Positions 8,395 through 17,235 of a stretch of 49,580 nucleotides of DNA are shown here, one piece after another. The notes beneath the pieces were generated by a model. It was not told the origin of the DNA. It ran no database searches and saw only the letters and a list, made by a program, of their open reading frames with translations. The position numbers and the translations under genes were made by a program. Numbering within the stretch: the first letter of the stretch is position 1; each line of letters opens with the position of its first letter. This DNA comes from Candidatus Saccharibacteria bacterium UBA2952 (lineage in GTDB: Bacteria; Patescibacteriota; Saccharimonadia; Saccharimonadales; Saccharimonadaceae), in the NCBI GenBank assembly GCA_002348605.1, contig DEBQ01000001.1, positions 1-49,580 on the forward strand. The letters are read 5' to 3'.

Positions 8395-9462
8395 ATGAAC
8401 CAAGAACTCAGAATTGAACTACTGCTCGAAGAAGTAGTTAAAAAACGTGCCAGTGACTTGCACCTTCAAGTTGGGTTGCCACCCATGCTCCGCGTCGACG
8501 GAAGCCTGGCGCCCATAGCGGGGTACAACCCACTCGGTGAAGCCGAAGTTGAACAGCTGGTGTATGCCATTCTGGACGAAGACCAGCAGCAGATTCTAAA
8601 CAAAGACAAGGAATTCGACTTTTCATTCGCCTTTGGTAACCTCGGTCGGTTCCGTGTCAACGCCTTTCACGAACGTGGCAATTTAGCCGCGGCACTTCGT
8701 TTAATTCCGAACGAAATTAAGAATGTCATGGAACTTGGTATGCCGCAGGTAGTACAGACCTTTGCCGACTACCCACGCGGCTTGGTGCTGGTGACCGGCC
8801 CGACCGGTAGCGGTAAAAGTACCACGCTGGCCGCGTTGGTCGACAAGATTAACACCGAGCGTTCGCACCACATCATTACCATTGAAGACCCGATTGAATT
8901 CACGCATAAAAGTAAAAAGTCGGTGGTGGTACAGCGTGAAGTCCACTACGACACTTACAGCTTCTCGGCGGCTCTTCGTAGCAGTCTTCGTCAGGACCCA
9001 GATGTCGTACTGATCGGTGAGATGCGTGACCTTGAAACCATTTCAGCGGCAATTACCATCGCCGAAACCGGGCACTTGGTGTTCGCGACGCTGCACACCA
9101 ACTCGGCCGCTCAAAGTATCGACCGTATGATCGACGTGTTCCCACCGCACCAGCAACCGCAAATCCGTGCGCAGCTTTCAAACATTCTTATGGCAATCTG
9201 TTCGCAGCGCTTAGTCCCTGCCATTGGCGGTGGACGTGTGGTTGCGGCCGAAGTGCTAATCGCGAACCCGGCGGTCCGAAACATCATCCGGGAAGGCAAG
9301 AGCCACCAGCTCGATGCCGTCATTCAGACCAGCGCCGACCAAGGTATGCAAACCATGGACCGCACGCTCGTCAGTCTGGTGCAGGCCGGTACGGTGACGT
9401 TCGACGAAGCCCGTAACTACGCAGTCGACCTCTCAGAATTCGAACGGCTGATGCGAGGATAA
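8395..9462 (+). CDS. pilT: Type IV pilus retraction ATPase PilT
   Basis: PilT depolymerises the pilus and powers twitching, adhesion and DNA uptake. The 355-residue protein matches the family length. It shows Walker A GPTGSGKST (about residues 134-142), the Asp box (TIEDPIEF), Walker B (DPDVVLIGEMRD), the His box (ATLHTN) and the PilT-specific AVRNIIREGKSHQ, which corresponds to the AIRNLIRE retraction motif. The last feature separates it from a second PilB. A GGTGGGA site precedes ATG 8395. Having both ATPases implies a dynamic, retractable pilus. Confidence 0.95.
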   Translation: MNQELRIELLLEEVVKKRASDLHLQVGLPPMLRVDGSLAPIAGYNPLGEAEVEQLVYAILDEDQQQILNKDKEFDFSFAFGNLGRFRVNAFHERGNLAAALRLIPNEIKNVMELGMPQVVQTFADYPRGLVLVTGPTGSGKSTTLAALVDKINTERSHHIITIEDPIEFTHKSKKSVVVQREVHYDTYSFSAALRSSLRQDPDVVLIGEMRDLETISAAITIAETGHLVFATLHTNSAAQSIDRMIDVFPPHQQPQIRAQLSNILMAICSQRLVPAIGGGRVVAAEVLIANPAVRNIIREGKSHQLDAVIQTSADQGMQTMDRTLVSLVQAGTVTFDEARNYAVDLSEFERLMRG

Positions 9463-9476
9463 GAAAGAAACCCTGA

Positions 9477-10688
9477 ATGAAACGATTTAACTACGAAGCG
9501 AAAGACCAGTCGACCGGCAAGGTAGTCAAGGCGACGGTTCAGGCCGACAGCGAACACGCCGCGGCCAAGCTTTTGCTTTCGCAGGGCTTCACACCACACA
9601 CCATTAAGGAAGACACGGGCGAAGGGAATATTCTTGCCAAGTTGGGTGGTCGTATTCGCACTAAGGACAAAGTGGTCTTTACTCGTCAGCTTTCAACGCT
9701 TATTGCGGCCGGTTTGCCGCTGACGCAGAGCTTGCGGACGGTGCACGAGCAGACCGAGAATAAGCAGCTCGGAGCGGTTATTGACGAAATTATTGCCAGC
9801 GTCGAAGGCGGCAAGTCGCTTTCAGAATCTTTCGGTAAGCACCCGAAGGTGTTCGACAATGTGTTCCTGGCGCTTGTAACGGCCGGTGAAGCGTCGGGAA
9901 CGCTCGACGATGCTCTGCGCCGTATTGCGGCCCAACAAGAAAAGGACGCCGCTATGATGAGTAAGATCCGCGGCGCTATGACATACCCGGCCATCGTGCT
10001 GTTTGTCATTATGGCTGTCGTTGTGTTCATGCTGGTCGTTATCGTGCCACAGGTAAAGAACCTGTACAAAGACCTCAACCAGCAGCTGCCGCTTATTACT
10101 CAGGTGATGGTCGGTTTGGCGGATATAATCGTCCACTTCGGTGTTTTCATTGTTATTGGAATCGGCGTGTTAGTGTACTTTGGCCGCCAATATTTGCAGA
10201 CCGAAAGCGGTATTCGTAACAAAGACTTGCTTAAACTGAACTTTCCTATTTTTGGGGCTATGTTCAGAAAGCTCTACATGGCCCGGTTCGCCAGAACCGG
10301 CCAAACACTGCTTAACACCGGCGTGCCTATGCTCGACATGTTAAAAATCACCGCCCAGGCGGTCAACAACACCGTTATCGCTGAGTCAATTACACGCGCC
10401 GCCGAAAAGGTAAAGGGTGGTAAAGCGCTATCCGAATCGCTTAAGAACGAAGAATACATCATGATCTTCGTGCCTCAAATGATCTCAATCGGTGAGCAGT
10501 CCGGTAAAATTGACGAAATGATGGGCAAGGCCGCCCAGGTGTACGAGGACGAGCTGGACGAAGAAATAAAGTCGATTTCGACGGCTATCGAGCCGATTCT
10601 TATGGTAGTGCTGGCTGCCGTCGCCGGAACGCTCGTCGCAGCCATCCTATTGCCGATTTACGGCCTGGTGAACAACTTAAACATCTAG
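9477..10688 (+). CDS. pilC: Type IV pilus inner-membrane platform protein PilC
   Basis: PilC is the polytopic platform that couples PilB and PilT rotation to pilin movement. The 403-residue length is typical. Two GspF-type cytoplasmic domains are visible: residues about 60-180 with FTRQLSTLIAAGLPL, and about 265-380 with FARTGQTLLNTGVPM. Three hydrophobic segments lie at about 160-190, 210-235 and 375-400. It follows pilT by 14 bases and is the last gene before a new promoter, so it probably ends the first pilus operon. Confidence 0.94.
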   Translation: MKRFNYEAKDQSTGKVVKATVQADSEHAAAKLLLSQGFTPHTIKEDTGEGNILAKLGGRIRTKDKVVFTRQLSTLIAAGLPLTQSLRTVHEQTENKQLGAVIDEIIASVEGGKSLSESFGKHPKVFDNVFLALVTAGEASGTLDDALRRIAAQQEKDAAMMSKIRGAMTYPAIVLFVIMAVVVFMLVVIVPQVKNLYKDLNQQLPLITQVMVGLADIIVHFGVFIVIGIGVLVYFGRQYLQTESGIRNKDLLKLNFPIFGAMFRKLYMARFARTGQTLLNTGVPMLDMLKITAQAVNNTVIAESITRAAEKVKGGKALSESLKNEEYIMIFVPQMISIGEQSGKIDEMMGKAAQVYEDELDEEIKSISTAIEPILMVVLAAVAGTLVAAILLPIYGLVNNLNI

Positions 10689-10700
10689 CATGTGAAAAAG

Positions 10701-10729
10701 TAGACATTTTAAAGCGTAGCCGGTATGAT
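10701..10729 (+). promoter_or_regulatory. Promoter of the prepilin gene
   Basis: TAGACA at 10701-10706 and TATGAT at 10724-10729 are 17 bases apart. A leader of about 55 bases follows, with a GGTC-TGTCAT-GACC hairpin and an AGAAAGGTGGG ribosome binding region before ATG 10792. Unlike many genes here this one has a real leader, as expected for a highly expressed major pilin. Confidence 0.65.
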
Positions 10730-10791
10730 AAGCCTAAGCGGTCTGTCATGACCCCTGAAACAAGTTCATAGAAAGGTGGGAAAACAACGAT

Positions 10792-11253
10792 ATGAACGCT
10801 CAAACCAACAAAAAAGGATTCACGATTATCGAGGTCGTTCTGGTGCTCGCAATTGCTGCGCTGATTTTCCTAATGATCTTCATCGCGTTTCCGGCACTTT
10901 CAAGGGGCCAGGCCAATACGTCACGCAAGAACGATGCTTCGGCTATTGCCGCAGCGATCAATACGTACCGCACTAACCATAACGGAACATTGCCAGACAC
11001 GTATGGCGACATTAGCCCATACATCGACAAATTGGCTCAGCTGACGCTTCCTGATGATGCAACGGGTATCGCAACGGGCGCTGGCACAATAACGACTTCT
11101 GATAACTCTGCTCTCGACACGGTTATTATTCGGACGAGTGCTAAGTGTGATGACAATAATGAGGCAGTCGCCGGATCAAGGCGTCAAGCTGCTGTCCTGA
11201 CCGTACTTGAAATCTCACAGAACAAATACGAATCGTTCTGTAATAACGCCTAG
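10792..11253 (+). CDS. Type IV prepilin, candidate major pilin
   Basis: The 153-residue protein has a short leader ending in KKG, followed by FTIIEVVLVLAIAALIFL, the class III prepilin signature. PilD would cut after Gly and methylate Phe+1; Glu+5 is present. The long N-terminal helix is followed by a globular head with two C-terminal cysteines (C...FCNNA) that could form the D-region disulfide. It has its own promoter with a leader and its own terminator, so it is monocistronic. That makes it the best candidate for the major pilin, with the downstream cluster coding for minor pilins. Confidence 0.88.
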   Translation: MNAQTNKKGFTIIEVVLVLAIAALIFLMIFIAFPALSRGQANTSRKNDASAIAAAINTYRTNHNGTLPDTYGDISPYIDKLAQLTLPDDATGIATGAGTITTSDNSALDTVIIRTSAKCDDNNEAVAGSRRQAAVLTVLEISQNKYESFCNNA

Positions 11254-11270
11254 CAATTGGCACAAAGCAT

Positions 11271-11296
11271 AAAAACGGCCCATCTGGGCCGTTTTT
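11271..11296 (+). terminator. Intrinsic terminator after the prepilin
   Basis: An 11-bp perfect stem (AAAAACGGCCC with GGGCCGTTTTT) has a four-base ATCT loop and ends in a run of T. It isolates the pilin transcript from pilD. Confidence 0.88.
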
Positions 11297-11302
11297 ATTC
11301 TG

Positions 11303-11308
11303 TATAAT
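11303..11308 (+). promoter_or_regulatory. -10 box of near-leaderless pilD
   Basis: A perfect TATAAT lies nine bases before ATG 11318, directly behind the previous terminator. There is no Shine-Dalgarno. Confidence 0.65.
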
Positions 11309-11317
11309 AAATCCCAC

Positions 11318-12238
11318 ATGGATGTAACGCTTAACTTGGGGTATGTCGTTGTTGGTATTCTTGGCCTCGCCATGGGATCGTTTGCGGGTGCTACTGTATG
11401 GCGACTTCGTGGCCGGCAACTTGTGCGCGACAAAAAAGACGGTGAACACTACGACAAAGCTGAATATAAGCGCTTGCTGCCGCTAACGAAGTCAAAAGTG
11501 GCCGAAGACCGTTCGCGCTGCCTACATTGCCACCATGTACTTCGCTGGTATGACCTACTGCCGCTTGTCAGTTGGTTGAGTACAAAAGGGCGCTGCCGGT
11601 ACTGCAAACAGCGGATAGGCAAGTTTGAGCCACTCATGGAAATCGGCACCGCAGCAACATTCATGCTGTTTTACCACTACTGGCTGCAGCACTTCGGTTT
11701 TGATTTGTTGTGGCTTTTTGCAGGTTGGCTAGTTACGCTGGTGCTGCTTGTAATACTGTTTGCCTATGACCTAAGGTGGTATTTGCTGCCAGACGTAATT
11801 ATGTTTCCGCTTATTGGGCTAAGTGCGCTTATTGCCTTTATACAGATAAATCTTTTTAACATTTCAGCCGGAGACATGCTTGCGCCGCTAGTGTCACTGC
11901 TAGGAAGCGTATTTATTCTTGGTGGACTTTATTTTGGGCTGTGGTTGGTCTCGAAAGGGCAGTGGGTTGGGTTTGGTGACGTAAAGCTTGGTGTTGCGTT
12001 AGGACTTCTACTGATGGATTGGAAATTAGCGCTTCTGGCGCTATTCCTGGCGAACTTTATTGGGACGCTCATCGTCCTGCCGGGCCTTTTGACTCGAAAA
12101 CTCGGCCGGCAGACCCAAATACCATTCGGGCCGCTGCTTATTGCCGGGTTCTTTATAACACTGGTCGGTGGCGAGGTGATAATGACGGGTTACATGAACG
12201 CGTCTACCTGGTTAAGTCAGACGCTGCTTATGCTATAA
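11318..12238 (+). CDS. pilD: Prepilin peptidase and N-methyltransferase PilD
   Basis: PilD cleaves prepilin leaders on the cytoplasmic face of the membrane and methylates the new N-terminus. The 306-residue polytopic protein has the two zinc-binding CxxC pairs of the N-terminal domain (C68/C71 and C93/C96). Both catalytic aspartates of the A24 aspartic peptidase family are present, in FAYDLRWYLLPD (D151) and GFGDVKLG (D221). About seven to eight membrane segments follow the N-terminal domain. The presence of the CxxC pairs suggests the bifunctional form with methylase activity. Its stop codon overlaps the -10 box of the next gene. Confidence 0.95.
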   Translation: MDVTLNLGYVVVGILGLAMGSFAGATVWRLRGRQLVRDKKDGEHYDKAEYKRLLPLTKSKVAEDRSRCLHCHHVLRWYDLLPLVSWLSTKGRCRYCKQRIGKFEPLMEIGTAATFMLFYHYWLQHFGFDLLWLFAGWLVTLVLLVILFAYDLRWYLLPDVIMFPLIGLSALIAFIQINLFNISAGDMLAPLVSLLGSVFILGGLYFGLWLVSKGQWVGFGDVKLGVALGLLLMDWKLALLALFLANFIGTLIVLPGLLTRKLGRQTQIPFGPLLIAGFFITLVGGEVIMTGYMNASTWLSQTLLML

Positions 12239-12239
12239 T
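12234..12239 (+). promoter_or_regulatory. -10 box of the minor pilin operon, overlapping the pilD stop
   Basis: TATAAT at 12234-12239 contains the pilD stop codon (12236-12238) and lies eight bases before ATG 12248. There is no ribosome binding site, so this is a predicted leaderless start of the minor pilin operon. Confidence 0.6.
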
Positions 12240-12247
12240 TACCCCAA

Positions 12248-13027
12248 ATGGGCGTGCGGCATCAACCAAAAGAGCAGGGGTTCACTATTATCGAAGTAGT
12301 GCTTTTCGTTGCCATAACAGGCCTGCTTGCGGCGGCTCTTCTTAGTGGGTGGACGGCCATGATTAACACCCAGCGGTACAAGGACAGCACGAGGACGCTC
12401 CAGTCTTTTTTGCAGCAACAATATAACCTGGTGTACAACGTCGAAAATGGGCGTCTACAGGACTTATCGTGCACGTTGCAGGGGGCAAACCTTGTTATTG
12501 ACGACACATCAGCTACCAATACGCCACGGGGTCAAAGTCCTTGTGTGGTTATGGGGCGGTACGTCCAAATTCAGGACGGCACAAAGGTAAGTGTAAAAAG
12601 TATCGTCGGCTACCTCAATGGAACCGACACAACCAATACTGATATCGAATCGATACGCTTATATAATCCCCAGCGTGTCGACTTCGAACTTGGGCTTTCA
12701 GACAACGAACTCGACATCCCATGGCAGGCTGCCGTAGTTGGGACGAACGATTCAACACCGAAAGACTACGCTATCGTTATTATCAGATCTCCTAAGACCG
12801 GTATCGTTCACACCTATACAAAGGACACGACAGGGCAGACCCTAGGACTAAGCGATATTATTGATGCCTCGAACGAGAATACGGACGTTAATTTGTGTCT
12901 TGACCCGGGTGTGCCGTTTGCGAGCGGTCGGCTTGGGGTAGTAATCGACGCCTATGCGTCAGCGCAAAGCTCCGTCAGAATGATTACCGACGGCACGACG
13001 GTATGTCCGGGGGGTAACGGTGCGTAG
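12248..13027 (+). CDS. Pseudopilin or minor pilin
   Basis: The 259-residue protein begins with a short leader and the prepilin signature GFTIIEVVLFVAITGLLAAALL, with Gly-1, Phe+1 and Glu+5. It is longer than the candidate major pilin and has a large, mostly beta head domain with cysteines near the C-terminus. By family knowledge such minor pilins prime assembly or form the pilus tip. It is the first of four overlapping genes and ends eight bases inside the next one. Confidence 0.85.
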   Translation: MGVRHQPKEQGFTIIEVVLFVAITGLLAAALLSGWTAMINTQRYKDSTRTLQSFLQQQYNLVYNVENGRLQDLSCTLQGANLVIDDTSATNTPRGQSPCVVMGRYVQIQDGTKVSVKSIVGYLNGTDTTNTDIESIRLYNPQRVDFELGLSDNELDIPWQAAVVGTNDSTPKDYAIVIIRSPKTGIVHTYTKDTTGQTLGLSDIIDASNENTDVNLCLDPGVPFASGRLGVVIDAYASAQSSVRMITDGTTVCPGGNGA

Positions 13028-13586
13028 TAGTCGCGGCGATACCATTATTGAGGTGCTACTAGCTATTACGGTATTTAGCCTGGTATCGATTGCGACTATG
13101 ACAATCATGAACCAAGGTACGAATGCTGCCCAAAGAGCGCTCGAAATCACGCACGTGCGCCAACAAATCGACGCTCAGGCCGAAGCGCTTCGGGCCGCTC
13201 AACAGGCGGCGACCGCAGGGCACGGAACAATCTGGGGGCAGATTGCCCAGCACGGTAATACGGGCGAATATAATAACGATGCCATATGTCCACGGTCTCT
13301 TGGCGATGTTTCAGGTACTTTTATTCTTGATGCTCGCACGGGCCAGCCCTACACGGCAAACTGGCTTGAGGACATTAACTTAAGTACATCGCCGCCATAT
13401 GCCCAGGTGTTATACGACACCGGCTCACCAAAGTCCTACGGTATTTGGATCGAACGCGCATTTAGCGAAGGTGGTACGCTCCCAGACTTATATACGTTTA
13501 CTGTGAATGCCTGTTGGCAGGGTGCCGGACTGGATCATCCGTTAAAACTTGAAACAGTCGTGAGGCTATATGACCCAGGTTCGTAA
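13020..13586 (+). CDS. Pseudopilin, PilV/GspI-like
   Basis: The 188-residue protein starts at GTG 13020 inside the end of the previous gene. The signature is GDTIIEVLLAITVFSLVSIAT: Gly-1 and Glu+5 are present, but position +1 is Asp instead of the usual Phe or Met, so processing efficiency or methylation may differ. The remaining part is a small head domain with cysteines. It is translationally coupled to its neighbours, overlapping the next gene by 17 bases. The PilV/GspI comparison is based on size and order only. Confidence 0.8.
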   Translation: MRSSRGDTIIEVLLAITVFSLVSIATMTIMNQGTNAAQRALEITHVRQQIDAQAEALRAAQQAATAGHGTIWGQIAQHGNTGEYNNDAICPRSLGDVSGTFILDARTGQPYTANWLEDINLSTSPPYAQVLYDTGSPKSYGIWIERAFSEGGTLPDLYTFTVNACWQGAGLDHPLKLETVVRLYDPGS

Positions 13587-14292
13587 ACGTTCAGATGCCG
13601 GCTTTACGCTCGTTGAGCTGACAATCGCCATGGCATTTATATCGGTACTGCTACTTGGTATCGCGCTTTTGACGTTGCAGATTAGCATTATTTATAACAA
13701 GGGCCTGACGACACGCGCGGTGAACGAAGCGGGACAGTTGGTAAGTGCAGATATTAAACGATCACTCGATTCATCAAAGCCGATATCGGTTAAATACGCA
13801 CAAAACAACGGTGTAGTGACAGGTGGTCGTTTGTGTACCGACCTGACCGTCTACGCTTGGAATTATGGCAAGTACCTGACCGACACGAGCGCTTTTAACC
13901 AGTACCAAACCAATCTTGGTCCACCACCAAATAGACCGATTCGTCTAGTAAAATTCCCCTCCGAGGGTACGGACTATTGCACGGCCGTATTGGGCGTGTA
14001 CCCGGATATTCCGGTCAGTGCTAGTGACTTGCTGATGTCTGGAGATGCAGATTTGGCCGTCCATGACTTTACTATTAACAGAGACGCTGGCGGAGCATAC
14101 GGCGAAGCGGTTTACGGCGACGGCTCGGGCTCGCAGCGTATTTACCAGGTGTCAATTGTTATTGGAACCAGCGAACAAAGTATTCTTGATAGCAACGTTG
14201 ACGGCTGTAAAGCCCCCGAAAACAGGCTTGAAGACCAGTATTGTTCGGTAAATAGGTTTAGCTTCACGGCACGAGCAGGGAATGTGGAATAA
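13570..14292 (+). CDS. Pseudopilin, PilW/GspJ-like
   Basis: The 240-residue protein has the prepilin signature GFTLVELTIAMAFISVLLLGIALL with Gly-1, Phe+1 and Glu+5, then an extended head domain with several cysteines (for example DYCTAV and VDGCK...YCSV). Its size and place after a PilV-like gene match PilW or GspJ. The start ATG lies within the previous gene, and the TAA stop shares bases with the next ATG (TAATG). Confidence 0.82.
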   Translation: MTQVRKRSDAGFTLVELTIAMAFISVLLLGIALLTLQISIIYNKGLTTRAVNEAGQLVSADIKRSLDSSKPISVKYAQNNGVVTGGRLCTDLTVYAWNYGKYLTDTSAFNQYQTNLGPPPNRPIRLVKFPSEGTDYCTAVLGVYPDIPVSASDLLMSGDADLAVHDFTINRDAGGAYGEAVYGDGSGSQRIYQVSIVIGTSEQSILDSNVDGCKAPENRLEDQYCSVNRFSFTARAGNVE

Positions 14293-15473
14293 TGGGTAGC
14301 ATGAAGTCTCAGCGCGGAGCGGTTTCAATCTTTATCGTTATGTTCACGGCACTTTTAGTGACTATCGTGACGGCAAGTTTTGTACAGATTATGCTGCGGA
14401 ACCAGCAGCAGGCAAGTAATAATGACCTTTCGCAGAGTGCCTATGATTCTGCACTGGCCGGCGTTGAAGATGCCAAGCGGGCGCTGGTCGCCCTGAAGGC
14501 GTGCGATAAAGACCCTTCGCCGCAGTGCAGTAACCTTCGAGCGGCACTTACCAATAACGGCCAAAACTGCGAGGTATTGGCGGATCCTTCGGTGGGCGTA
14601 ACAACGTTTACGGGCGGAGAGTCACAAGTAGGGCGCACCGACATGAACCAAGCCTATACGTGCGTCAAAGTGCAGGTAATTACCGATTCGTACGAAGGCA
14701 CGCTTGATAAGGGGCAATCGATCGTTATTCCACTTGAAACAGTAGATGACCCTAACTTAATAGCTGCTCTGCGGGTATCGTGGTTCACCCAAGATAATAT
14801 TCCTGATGTTGACTCAGCTGGTAACCCTATATCGCAGGTGCCTCAGTTTCCAACGCAGCCTCAGCTTCCGGCAGAAGCTGACTGGAGTGTTCGCAGCCCT
14901 TCAATCATGAGAAGCCAACTGATTCAGTTCCCGGATGGTAACCTGACGCTTGATAGCTTTGATACTCCTAATACGAATAATGCCAAAACCTTGTTCCTTT
15001 ACCCTGCGATATTCGGTGCGGCTAACTTAGACTTCGCCTCAGATGGCCGCCAAAGCCCCGCATCGCGTAACTATCCGGCCGTTTCGCGCTGTGATTCGGC
15101 ATTTTCGTTTAACGGAGGCTACGCATGCTCGACCGATGTTGCCGTTCCATCCCTGGGTAGCGGAACACGCAAAGCGTATCTTCAACTGACAAGCCTTTAC
15201 AACAAGTCTACGTACAGGGTGCAAATACTGGGCGGTTCTGGTAATGTCTTAAACTTTGATAACGTGCAGCCTATCGTTGATTCTACTGGCCGGGCAAGCG
15301 ATCTGTTCCGCCGCATTCGTGCCCGTGTGGCACTGAGTGAAGGCATGCCGACGACGTACCCCGAAGCGGCGCTCCACGTTGGCAAGAGCTTATGTAAGGA
15401 CTTCTTTATTACGAATTCATCGGCTGACTACAGTGGCGACACCGATTCTGTCGCTTGTGCTGCTGACCAGTAG
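14292..15473 (+). CDS. PilX-like pilus accessory protein
   Basis: The 393-residue protein has a basic start (MGSMKSQRGA) and one membrane helix at about residues 11-33, followed by NNDLSQSAYDSALAGVEDAKRAL, as in PilX-type proteins that follow PilW. The Glu+5 of class III pilins is missing. The C-terminal region carries several cysteine pairs. It is the last gene of the minor pilin operon, converging on xer with only ten bases between them and no clear terminator. Confidence 0.75.
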   Translation: MGSMKSQRGAVSIFIVMFTALLVTIVTASFVQIMLRNQQQASNNDLSQSAYDSALAGVEDAKRALVALKACDKDPSPQCSNLRAALTNNGQNCEVLADPSVGVTTFTGGESQVGRTDMNQAYTCVKVQVITDSYEGTLDKGQSIVIPLETVDDPNLIAALRVSWFTQDNIPDVDSAGNPISQVPQFPTQPQLPAEADWSVRSPSIMRSQLIQFPDGNLTLDSFDTPNTNNAKTLFLYPAIFGAANLDFASDGRQSPASRNYPAVSRCDSAFSFNGGYACSTDVAVPSLGSGTRKAYLQLTSLYNKSTYRVQILGGSGNVLNFDNVQPIVDSTGRASDLFRRIRARVALSEGMPTTYPEAALHVGKSLCKDFFITNSSADYSGDTDSVACAADQ

Positions 15474-15483
15474 GCAGCCGGTC

Positions 15484-16395
15484 TTACGTATCGCTATGGA
15501 ACCGTTCGTGCACGTCGCGTAAGTGTTCGTCGGTGACATGCGTGTACACTTGGGTAGTTGCGATGTTGGCATGTCCTAGCATGCTTTGGACGCTCCTAAG
15601 GTCGGCGCCGTTCATAAGTAGGTCGGTCGCGAAGCTGTGACGCATGGTGTGTGGGCTGACGTGCTTGGTAATGCCGGCAAGACGAGCATACTTGTTAATC
15701 ATGCGCTGAATTGACCGCGCCGTGAGCCGCCGGTAGTCGCCGGTCTGGCTGGACACGTTGTTACGAGAGTAACTAAGGAAAAGCGGAGGAAGGTTATCTA
15801 TTCGGGTTGCCAGGTATTCATCAACCCGTTCGGCGGCCGATTTGGACACGAACACCGGCCGGTCTTTCTGGCCTTTACCGCGTACCATAAACTCACGCCG
15901 CTTAGTGTTCACGTGACCGCGGTTTAAATTAACCAGTTCTGACACACGAAGCCCCGACGAAAAGAGTAGTTCCAAAATGGCACGGTCACGTAGTCCGGAC
16001 TCGTCATCAAGGGGAACGACGTCGAGCAGGTTAGTGACTTCGTCGAAGTGCAGAAATGACACCTGTTTACGACTAACCTTCGGCAGCTTTACTTTGTCGG
16101 TTGGCAGGCTTTCGATGCCGCGATCGGACAAATACTTCAAAAAGCCACGCAGGGCAATAAGGTGATAGCTTTGGGTGATTGTCGACAGCCCGTCACCGGC
16201 CTCATTCTTGTAGCGGTTCAGCCACAGGCGGTATTTTCGGATAATTTCGGTAGAAATGTTGGCGGCTTTGATGTCTTCGGTAAATTCGACGAACCGTTCC
16301 AGGTACAACTTATAGTTCTCGGCTGTTTTTGCCGAGCGACCGCCTTCGACTTCAAGGCTTTCGACGTAATCAAGGATCAGCTCGGAAACGTACAT
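15484..16395 (-). CDS. Tyrosine recombinase, XerC/XerD-like
   Basis: The 303-residue protein starts at ATG 16395, directly behind its -10; an in-frame ATG at 16410 lies outside the predicted transcript. The N-terminal SAM-like DNA-binding domain covers about residues 1-90. The catalytic domain carries Arg in SSGLRVSEL, the HTMRHSFAT (HxxR) box, LGH, and the nucleophile Tyr in TTQVYTHV. Family role: chromosome dimer resolution at dif. With a full catalytic set and housekeeping neighbours it is more likely a chromosomal Xer than a mobile-element integrase. Single-Xer systems are common in small genomes. Confidence 0.9.
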   Translation of the reverse strand: MYVSELILDYVESLEVEGGRSAKTAENYKLYLERFVEFTEDIKAANISTEIIRKYRLWLNRYKNEAGDGLSTITQSYHLIALRGFLKYLSDRGIESLPTDKVKLPKVSRKQVSFLHFDEVTNLLDVVPLDDESGLRDRAILELLFSSGLRVSELVNLNRGHVNTKRREFMVRGKGQKDRPVFVSKSAAERVDEYLATRIDNLPPLFLSYSRNNVSSQTGDYRRLTARSIQRMINKYARLAGITKHVSPHTMRHSFATDLLMNGADLRSVQSMLGHANIATTQVYTHVTDEHLRDVHERFHSDT

Positions 16396-16398
16396 GCT

Positions 16399-16407
16399 TA
16401 TAGTATA
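16399..16407. promoter_or_regulatory. Overlapping divergent -10 boxes for xer and uppP
   Basis: The nine bases TATAGTATA contain TATAGT on the plus strand (16399-16404, five bases before the uppP ATG) and TATACT on the minus strand (16407-16402, six bases before the xer ATG). The two -10 boxes share three bases, so both polymerases could not bind at once. Both genes would be leaderless. Confidence 0.65.
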
Positions 16408-16409
16408 CA

Positions 16410-17213
16410 ATGGTGAACGTGACTATTATTGAAGCCATTATTCTTGGTATCGTGCAGGGGTTGACTGAGTTCATTCCAGTATCGAGTTCGGGCCATCTTG
16501 TCATTACCCAGAACCTACTAACTGGTGCTGCAGACCATCTGTTTATTCAGGCGCTTGATTTTGGTACATTCTTGGCGCTGCTCATTTATTTCTCACCGAA
16601 GTTAGCCGACTTGGCGCGCAAAGTATTCATCGAACACGACTACCGTTTGGCGCGTAACATCATCATCACGGTGCTTCCTGCAGGACTACTCGGGTTCATT
16701 CTGTCCGACTTCATCCAAAAGAGTGCGGTACTGCTTAATCCGCTTACTGTCGCCATTATGCTGGCAGTGGTTGGTGTGCTTATGATTGTCGTTGATAAAC
16801 TGCCTAAAAAGTCAGCTAAAGAGACCGGTACCGACCTTAGCCCCAAGCGGGCCTTGGCCGTCGGCTTGGCGCAGGCATTCGCGCTTGTTCCGGGTGTGTC
16901 ACGCAGCGGTTCGACCATTATCGCCAGCCGTATCATGGGACTCGGTCCCAAAGCTGCCGCTGAGTACAGTTTTATGGTGTCAATTCCTATCATGCTCGGA
17001 CTTATCGGTAAGTTGCTGCTTAAGCCGTCGGACCGGCAGTATATTGTCGATCACCTCGATGTCGTTATCATTGCGAACGTCGCTGCCTTCGTGGCCGGTA
17101 TTCTTGCCGTTCACTTCTTGCTTAAATATTTGTCGAACCATGGACTAGCATTATTCGGCTGGTACCGCGTGGCTTTGGCTACTGTCGTCGTAGCCGTTCT
17201 TCTGCTACAATAA
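16410..17213 (+). CDS. uppP: Undecaprenyl-diphosphatase UppP (BacA)
   Basis: UppP dephosphorylates undecaprenyl diphosphate and so recycles the lipid carrier for cell-wall and glycan synthesis. The 267-residue polytopic protein shows both family motifs: QGLTEFIPVSSSGHL (about residues 12-26) with the catalytic Glu and the SSSGH box, and VPGVSRSGSTI (about residues 164-174) with the catalytic Arg. About eight membrane segments are visible. Its start is shared with the divergent xer promoter. Confidence 0.95.
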   Translation: MVNVTIIEAIILGIVQGLTEFIPVSSSGHLVITQNLLTGAADHLFIQALDFGTFLALLIYFSPKLADLARKVFIEHDYRLARNIIITVLPAGLLGFILSDFIQKSAVLLNPLTVAIMLAVVGVLMIVVDKLPKKSAKETGTDLSPKRALAVGLAQAFALVPGVSRSGSTIIASRIMGLGPKAAAEYSFMVSIPIMLGLIGKLLLKPSDRQYIVDHLDVVIIANVAAFVAGILAVHFLLKYLSNHGLALFGWYRVALATVVVAVLLLQ

Positions 17214-17235
17214 CAGTAGTAAATAAGGAGCAAAA

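Noticed and set aside
15484..16395. Integrase of a mobile element
   Set aside because: No att repeats, tRNA junction or cargo genes flank it, and the neighbours are housekeeping genes. A chromosomal Xer fits better.
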